Origin: Acidobacteriota bacterium
GTDB taxonomy: Bacteria > Acidobacteriota > Vicinamibacteria > Vicinamibacterales > SCN-69-37
Direction: 5' to 3'
NCBI GenBank assembly: GCA_021824055.1
Contig: JAKALV010000155.1
Span: forward strand, 1 to 7,760
DNA: 7,760 nt
Positions 1 through 5,096 of the stretch are shown here, piece after piece. The translations under genes were made by a program, and so were the position numbers. The stretch's first letter is position 1, and each line of letters begins with the position of its first letter. The notes beneath the pieces were generated by a model that ran no database searches, was not told where the DNA came from, and saw only the letters and a list, made by a program, of their open reading frames with translations.

Positions 1-212
1 GCGGCGCGAAGTCGCTCGCGCGCGGTGTCCGCGTGAGGACAACCGTCAAAGAAGATCAGGTCAATGGCCAGTGGCATCGCGAGTCGCCCTTCAGCCTACC
101 GCGGTCGCGATGTACGGAAAAGGGAGGTCCGGCAGTGCCTGTCCCAGCAGCGTCCGGCGAAGTCAGTGTCGTGGATCCGCCGCGCACGATGAGCGTACGT
201 ATACGACACAAG
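1..212. other. Unassigned left-edge region
   Basis: I see no gene here that I can support. All three forward frames are open from the window edge: one ends at a TGA at 34-36, one at a TGA at 213-215 and one at a TAG near 245. The 3' tail of a forward gene beginning outside the window is therefore possible, but the frame cannot be chosen. The 60-residue reading that begins at GTG 33 has no recognisable domain, no good ribosome binding site and an Arg/Pro/Ser-rich composition typical of chance frames in GC-rich DNA. I did not call it. Confidence 0.4.
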
Positions 213-230
213 TGATTGACATATCAATCA
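213..230. promoter_or_regulatory. Perfect 7-bp inverted repeat, candidate operator
   Basis: TGATTGA (213-219), a CATA spacer and TCAATCA (224-230) form a perfect 7-4-7 inverted repeat in an AT-rich patch inside otherwise GC-rich DNA. The left arm and spacer overlap the TTGACA hexamer at 216-221, the best -35 candidate upstream of the receptor gene. A dimeric helix-turn-helix repressor (MarR-, TetR- or PadR-like size) bound here would block the promoter; that is inference. The half-sites do not fit a Fur box. The spacing (TTGA-N4-TCAA) also differs from the FNR site (TTGA-N6-TCAA) and from CRP (TGTGA-N6-TCACA). The cognate regulator is not in the window. Confidence 0.5.
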
Positions 231-245
231 AACGCTTGCTAAGGT
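216..245 (+). promoter_or_regulatory. Putative sigma70-type promoter of the receptor gene
   Basis: A consensus TTGACA at 216-221 is followed after 18 bases by TAAGGT at 240-245, a weak -10 that keeps the first, second and last bases of TATAAT. The segment is the most AT-rich part of the upstream region. Transcription from here would give a leader of about 180 nt before the ATG at 432, which is long. A closer promoter is possible, but I could not see one. Confidence 0.35.
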
Positions 246-287
246 AGCCACGATCGATCGCTGAACGCGACCGGTCAGCACACAAAA

Positions 288-317
288 GCCCGCGCGGTGC
301 TGAACACACCGGCGGGC
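288..317 (+). other. Stem-loop in the receptor leader
   Basis: GCCCGC-G-CGGT (288-298) can pair with ACCGGCGGGC (308-317), giving a ten-base-pair stem with one bulged G and a nine-base loop. It lies between the putative promoter and the ribosome binding site. No T run follows, so it does not look like an intrinsic terminator. It may be a leader structure or simply a chance hairpin in GC-rich DNA. Confidence 0.25.
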
Positions 318-420
318 CGATCGAACGCTGTGGTCCGGACAGACCGTGTCATTCGCTCGCGCGCCTGACGCGTCCGACTTTCTGCATTGTAGGGAGCCGC
401 GCGCGTCGGCGCAACAGGCC

Positions 421-426
421 AGGAGG
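421..426 (+). promoter_or_regulatory. Ribosome binding site of the receptor gene
   Basis: A full AGGAGG Shine-Dalgarno sequence lies five bases before the ATG at 432. It fixes the start of the receptor gene and implies efficient translation. Confidence 0.85.
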
Positions 427-431
427 CCTCT

Positions 432-2789
432 ATGCGCCGTGTATCGTTTGCTGTTGTCGCACTATTTGTCGGCTGCCTTCTCTCACCGGGCGTGGGCGCG
501 CAATCCGCGTCCGCGCAGGATCTCCCATCCGTCGCCGCCCGTATGATTCTGCGCGGCACCGCTCTGGACGCCACCCGCGCGCCGATTGCGGGTGCGCGCG
601 TGACGGCGGTGCCGGATGCCGGCGGGCCGCCGATCACGACGCGCACCGATGAGCGCGGCGTGTTCCTGGTGGTGGCGCCGACCGGCACCTACATCGTGCG
701 CGTTGAGGCGCCGGGATTGGCGGCCGCTGAGCAGGTGATGCGCCCGGCGGATGCCGGATCGGACACCCGCGAATTCGTCCTGCAGATCGCCGGCCGCCGC
801 GACATCGTCACCGTCGTCGGGTCGACGGGCTACGGCGCGACCGCGATCAGCGCCGCGACCAAGACGCCCACCGTCCTTCGCGACGTGCCCCAGTCGGTGT
901 CCATCGTCACGAGCCAGCTGATCAAGGACCAGATGATGCTGAGCCTCGGCGACGTCGTTCGGTACGTACCCGGGGCCGCTCATCACCAGGGCGAAAACAA
1001 TCGCGATGAGGTTGTGCTCCGGGGAAATAGCTCCTCCGCCAACTTCTTCGTCGATGGGGCGCGTGACGACGTGCAGTATTACCGGGACCTGTACAACCTC
1101 AGCCGCGTCGAGATCCTCAAGGGACCGAATGCGTTGATCTTCGGCCGCGGCGGCGCCGGCGGCGTCGTGAACCGCGTGATGAAGCAAGCCGAATTCGGGA
1201 CATTCCGCAGCGTGTTCCTCGAAGGCGGTTCCTTCGGGAGCAAGCGTCTCAGCACGGACCTGAACACCACACTCTCGTCAACCGTGGCCCTGCGGTTCAA
1301 CGGCGTGTACGAGCACTCGAACAGCTTTCGCCGCGCGGTGGGGCTTGAGCGCTACGGGGCCAACCCGGCCTTGACCTGGAGGCCCAGCGCGCACACAACG
1401 GTCAACGTCGGCTACGAGAACTTCCATGATCGCCGGACCGCGGACCGGGGCGTCACGTCCTTCAAGGGCCGGCCGGTGGACGTCCCGGTCGAGACCTACT
1501 TCGGCGACCCGGCCAACGCCAACGTCCGGGCGCGCGTCGATCTCACGAATGCGACGATCGAACATCAGTCGGGCGCGTTGACGGTGAGACACCGCATCCT
1601 CTTTGGCGCCTACGATCGCGGATATCAGAACTTCGTCCCCGGCGCGGTGAGCGCCGGCGGCGACCGGGTCACGCTGACGGCCTACAACAACGCGACGACT
1701 CGCACCAATCTCTTCAATCAGACCGACGTGACGTATCGCGCGACGACCGGCCGTATTCGCCACACGCTGCTTGGAGGGGCCGAGGCTGGACTTCAGTGGA
1801 CGGACAATTTCCGCAACACCGGCTTTTTCAACAACGAGACGACGTCGATGCTCGTACCGCTCGATCGGCCCACCATCAGCGTTCCGATGACGTTCCGCCA
1901 GAGCGCGACGGACGCCGACAATCACCTCACGGCGACGGTCGCGGCGGTGTATGCGCAGGACGAGATGGCGATTTCGGACCGCGTCCGCGTTGTCGGAGGA
2001 CTGCGATTCGACCGGTTCGACCTGACGTATCACAACAACCGCACCGCCGCGACGCTCAACCGCGTGGACCATCTGCTCTCGCCGCGCGCCGGAGTCGTGT
2101 TCAAGCCCGCGACGCCCGTGTCGCTCTACGGGAGCTACAGCGTCTCGTTCTTGCCGAGCTCCGGCGACCAGTTCTCGTCACTGACGACGATCACGCAACA
2201 GGTCGAGCCAGAGAAGTTCAGCAACTACGAGCTCGGCGCAAAGTGGGAGCCGGCCTCCGGTCTGTCGATCACCACGGCCGTCTATCGTCTCGACCGCACG
2301 AACACACGGTCGACCGATCCGAATGATCCCACGCGCATCGTCCAGACCGGCAGTCAGCGGACGAACGGCTACGAGATCGGCGCGAATGGACGCGTCACGT
2401 CCGCCTGGAGCCTGGCCGGCGGCTACGCGTACCAGAAGGCGTACGTCACGAGCGCCACCACGGCCGCGGCGGCGGGCGCCGAGGTCGGGCAGGTGCCGCA
2501 TCAGACGTTTTCGCTGTGGAATCGGTATCAGGTGCAGCCGCGCGCGGCGGTCGCCGTCGGCGTGATCTATCGCAGCGACATGTTTGCGACGATCAGCGAT
2601 ACGGTGAGGTTGCCGAGTTACGTCCGGGCCGATGTGGCCGCGTTCTGGACGCTGACGCGCACCACACGGATTCAGCTCAATGTCGAGAACGTGTTCAACG
2701 CGCGGTATTGGCTCAATGCCGACACCAATACCAACATCTCACCGGGGTCGCCGCGGTCCTTTCGCGTGGCATTGGCGACGGTGTTCTGA
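432..2789 (+). CDS. TonB-dependent siderophore-type outer-membrane receptor
   Basis: This is a complete 785-residue outer-membrane receptor that should import a ferric-siderophore-like ligand using TonB/ExbBD energy. A signal peptide (MRR, then a hydrophobic core at residues 4-17) ends at VGA|QS (23/24) or ASA|QD (28/29). Residues about 38-125 look like a carboxypeptidase-regulatory-like beta-sandwich (GTALDATRAPIAGARV...). DIVTVVG (124-130) sits where a TonB-box-like segment is expected. The plug (about 145-255) has the family signatures DVPQSVSIV, VPGA, EVVLRG, FFVDGARDD and VEILKGPNALIFGRGGAGG. The rest (about 265-785) is the barrel, with alternating aromatic and polar strands, a late NVENVFNARYW motif and a C-terminal Phe as barrel proteins have. 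The length is usual for the family. The ATG has an ideal ribosome binding site. No Fur-like box is visible; the upstream palindrome suggests another regulator. The class is clear, but the siderophore is not predictable. Confidence 0.95.
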   Translation: MRRVSFAVVALFVGCLLSPGVGAQSASAQDLPSVAARMILRGTALDATRAPIAGARVTAVPDAGGPPITTRTDERGVFLVVAPTGTYIVRVEAPGLAAAEQVMRPADAGSDTREFVLQIAGRRDIVTVVGSTGYGATAISAATKTPTVLRDVPQSVSIVTSQLIKDQMMLSLGDVVRYVPGAAHHQGENNRDEVVLRGNSSSANFFVDGARDDVQYYRDLYNLSRVEILKGPNALIFGRGGAGGVVNRVMKQAEFGTFRSVFLEGGSFGSKRLSTDLNTTLSSTVALRFNGVYEHSNSFRRAVGLERYGANPALTWRPSAHTTVNVGYENFHDRRTADRGVTSFKGRPVDVPVETYFGDPANANVRARVDLTNATIEHQSGALTVRHRILFGAYDRGYQNFVPGAVSAGGDRVTLTAYNNATTRTNLFNQTDVTYRATTGRIRHTLLGGAEAGLQWTDNFRNTGFFNNETTSMLVPLDRPTISVPMTFRQSATDADNHLTATVAAVYAQDEMAISDRVRVVGGLRFDRFDLTYHNNRTAATLNRVDHLLSPRAGVVFKPATPVSLYGSYSVSFLPSSGDQFSSLTTITQQVEPEKFSNYELGAKWEPASGLSITTAVYRLDRTNTRSTDPNDPTRIVQTGSQRTNGYEIGANGRVTSAWSLAGGYAYQKAYVTSATTAAAAGAEVGQVPHQTFSLWNRYQVQPRAAVAVGVIYRSDMFATISDTVRLPSYVRADVAAFWTLTRTTRIQLNVENVFNARYWLNADTNTNISPGSPRSFRVALATVF

Positions 2790-2870
2790 TGCCGCGTGGC
2801 CGCTGCATCGGGCCCTTTCGGAGAAATGACGGTGTCGGGGCCCTCAGGGTGGAGCGACGCCCGCCGTGAC
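2790..2870. other. Convergent intergenic gap, no clear terminator
   Basis: These 81 bases separate the stop codons of two converging genes. GGGCCC occurs twice and could pair in a six-base-pair stem with a loop of about 20 bases, but there is no T run on either strand. I see no convincing intrinsic terminator. Termination may be Rho-dependent or lie elsewhere. Confidence 0.5.
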
Positions 2871-4919
2871 CTAGCCCACGCGGATCACGTACACGTCGCC
2901 CTGCTGGAACACCGCATAAAACAGGTCGTGGCGCGCGCCGATGCGGTTCAGGAAGTCGACGCGGAAGGCATCTTCCTGATCCAGCCACAAGTACTCGATG
3001 CCCAGCGCCTTCGCGGTGGCATGCGCGGCCTCGGGCGTCTCGGTGAGGAACATGGCATTCACGCGGGCGCATTTCGCCGGGTTCTCCGGATCGGGTAGCA
3101 GCGAAATCGCGTTGGCCGCGGCCGACCGGCGGCCGGCGACCGACTGCACGATGCTCCAGTTCTGCCGGTCCATGTCGACGCCGCTCACTTCATAGGGCAG
3201 CCGCCGCGCTTGCACGACCGCGTTCGCCGGCGTGTTCCGGCGGATCCACGCCAGCCCTGCCTGCTGCGTCGGCGTCAGCACGTCGGTCCAGTAGAACCCG
3301 GGTCCCCGATGGCGATCGGCGACATCCTGCGCGTTGTACGCGTCGATCACGGTCGTCGGCGCGCCGATGAGCGTGGCCGCCACGACCACGCCGCCGCCGA
3401 GCTTCGCGGCGCCGAGATCCGACAGCCCCATCAACGCGCGCGCCACGAGCATGGGCAGCGTGATTTGCAGAATGTTGCCCGCGCGAAAGCCCACCCAGTA
3501 CTGATCGGTGAGGCTGACGAAGTACATCAGCGTGAGCCCGACCACCAGCGCGGCCATCGCCGGAATCCACGGGCGCCACGGGAGTTTCCGCCACGGCAGC
3601 AGCCCGAACACCGCGGGGACGAGCAGGCCGCCGAGCGACAGCATCAGCGTCGTGAACGGATAGCGGCGCGCCGGTCCGAACAGACCGAAATGCAGGTTCT
3701 CGCCCACGCCGCCGGCCATGCCGGTCCAGAAGCACCACGCGAGCCCGAGGCCCACCGGCAGCGCCGCGACCAGATGGCCGGCGAGCGCAGACCAGCCGCG
3801 CCGCGCCGACACGACATCGGCCAGCAACGCGATGCCGTAGATGAGCGTGAAGGCCGCGCCAAGAAACGGATTGAAGATCACCGACAGTCCGAGGGTGGAC
3901 GCGACGACGAGACGCCCGGCCAGGGTCAGCGGCGCGGACAACGCGGCGCCCGCGATCACGGCCAGCATACCGAGCGCGAACGCCATCGAGTGCTGCGGCG
4001 TGTAGAGCATCGAGCGCATCAGCCCGTCGATCCGGAGGCCGCCAAACGGCGCCCACGCGGTCACGGCGTCGATGTTGACGTCACGCAGTCCGGCGAGCGG
4101 CGCGCCGCGCCCGGTCATGTCGACCAGCGCGTACGCGCCTTCGAGACTCGGGCCCACGAAGGCCAGCACGGTCGCGGCGGCGGCGATCCACGCGCGGCGG
4201 CTCACCGCCAGCGCGGCCAGAAACACCGTGCTGAGCATCAGCAGCGCGGTACCGGTGGCACACACCTTCAGCGCCAGCTCGACGCGCTCGACCGGCGCCG
4301 TGCTGTCGCCGCCCATCACCGATGGCGCCACGAAGTAGGTCCAGTAGTAATGGATGGGCTTGTCGAACATGTAGGGATTACGCGGCGGCGTGTCGTGCCG
4401 CGCGATTTCCTGGGTCAGGGCCATGTGCCAGACGAAATCCGCGATGAAGTACGCGCGGTACTGTTTGTTGCCGTCCGCATCCCGCGCGCCCACGTGCGCG
4501 AAGGGCACCGTGATCAACGCCGGCACCAGATGCAGCACGAGCAGCCACGCGATGGTGTCGCGCCGGGTCCAGGCGGGCAGCGCAACAAGCGGAAGCGTCG
4601 AGCGCGGGACGAGGCCCCAGATGGCGCCTGTCAGCGCGATCCATGCGACCGCGTTCCCCGCCGGGGTGGCCCACCCGGCCCGAATCACCAGGCTGAGGGC
4701 CATGCACGTCGCGGCGTAGCCAATCAGCCCGCCCGCAACCCAGCCCGCCGCGTGCCGGCGTCCGAACAGCCACCATCCGATCGGCAGCCCCGGCAGCAGC
4801 GCCAGCAAGTAGAGGGTTAGAAACAGCAAGCCTCGCAACCCGCCGTACCACGCCACGCTGGCCGTGATGGCGAGGCCCAGGGAAAGACTGAGCAGGACGA
4901 CCAGGCGATTTCTGAACAA
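2871..4919 (-). CDS. Polytopic membrane protein, GT-C glycosyltransferase-like
   Basis: This 682-residue integral membrane protein resembles GT-C-fold enzymes (DUF2298/GT39-like), which move sugars from lipid-linked donors on the outer face of the inner membrane; the activity is inferred. Hydrophobic segments start at residues 6-24 and recur to about residue 525. A long extracytoplasmic-type loop at 142-200 carries ARDADGN, the acidic/His cluster D161-F-V-W-H165, NPYMFDKPIHYYW (181-193) and the following Pro. This layout is typical of the first luminal loop that holds the catalytic Asp in GT-C proteins. Other notable segments are TPQHSMAF (307-314) and NPFLG. A soluble tail (about 525-682) contains AWIRRNTPANAVV, as GT39-like proteins do. 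The start is TTG: an in-frame TAA lies five codons upstream, and any later start would cut the first membrane helix. The ribosome binding site is weak (CCGGGA). No sugar-pathway neighbours are present, so substrate and role are unknown. Confidence 0.75.
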   Translation of the reverse strand: MFRNRLVVLLSLSLGLAITASVAWYGGLRGLLFLTLYLLALLPGLPIGWWLFGRRHAAGWVAGGLIGYAATCMALSLVIRAGWATPAGNAVAWIALTGAIWGLVPRSTLPLVALPAWTRRDTIAWLLVLHLVPALITVPFAHVGARDADGNKQYRAYFIADFVWHMALTQEIARHDTPPRNPYMFDKPIHYYWTYFVAPSVMGGDSTAPVERVELALKVCATGTALLMLSTVFLAALAVSRRAWIAAAATVLAFVGPSLEGAYALVDMTGRGAPLAGLRDVNIDAVTAWAPFGGLRIDGLMRSMLYTPQHSMAFALGMLAVIAGAALSAPLTLAGRLVVASTLGLSVIFNPFLGAAFTLIYGIALLADVVSARRGWSALAGHLVAALPVGLGLAWCFWTGMAGGVGENLHFGLFGPARRYPFTTLMLSLGGLLVPAVFGLLPWRKLPWRPWIPAMAALVVGLTLMYFVSLTDQYWVGFRAGNILQITLPMLVARALMGLSDLGAAKLGGGVVVAATLIGAPTTVIDAYNAQDVADRHRGPGFYWTDVLTPTQQAGLAWIRRNTPANAVVQARRLPYEVSGVDMDRQNWSIVQSVAGRRSAAANAISLLPDPENPAKCARVNAMFLTETPEAAHATAKALGIEYLWLDQEDAFRVDFLNRIGARHDLFYAVFQQGDVYVIRVG

Positions 4920-5096
4920 GTCCCGGCAATCTTAGTTCGGATCCTGTGGCTGAGCGCCGCCCTTGAGCCCATGGCGACTCCAGGCGACACGAACGGCGCA
5001 AGACGGCATCGAGCAGCAGGTAATTCCCCTTCGTGTGCCAGATCTGTGCATAATGTCGTCGGTTTCCAAAAATCTGTCGAGGTCCCTGGAGGATCC
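4920..5096. promoter_or_regulatory. Divergent intergenic region with weak promoter candidate
   Basis: These 177 bases lie between two divergent starts, so promoters for both genes are expected here. For the rightward gene, CATAAT at 5049-5054 is the best -10 candidate and would give a leader of about 35 nt. No good -35 is seen 16-18 bases before it. For the leftward gene I could not pick a promoter. No operator-like palindrome stands out. Confidence 0.3.
5088..5092 (+). promoter_or_regulatory. Ribosome binding site choosing the GTG start
   Basis: GGAGG lies four bases before GTG 5097. The alternative in-frame starts, GTG 5109 and ATG 5118, are 16 and 25 bases away, too far for this site. The spacing to 5097 is slightly short but acceptable. 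Starting there also gives the signal peptide a basic N-region (RVRR). Confidence 0.6.

Noticed and set aside
33..215. Small gene of 60 codons at the left edge
   Set aside because: It has no ribosome binding site and no domain. The frame is also open back to the window edge, and its stop overlaps the promoter palindrome. It cannot be told from a chance frame or a gene tail.
213..230. Fur box or FNR site
   Set aside because: The palindrome lacks the GATAAT hexamer pattern of Fur, and its half-site spacing is two bases shorter than that of FNR.
462..476. Possible lipoprotein signal (Cys15) in the receptor
   Set aside because: The residues before Cys15 (FVG) do not make a canonical lipobox, and good signal peptidase I sites follow at 23/24 and 28/29.
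2805..2850. Bidirectional terminator between the convergent genes
   Set aside because: Only a six-base-pair GGGCCC pairing with a large loop is possible, and no T run follows on either strand.
3210..4820. Forward open frame of 536 codons
   Set aside because: It is Arg/His/Gln-rich low-complexity antisense to the membrane protein gene, with no recognisable domain.
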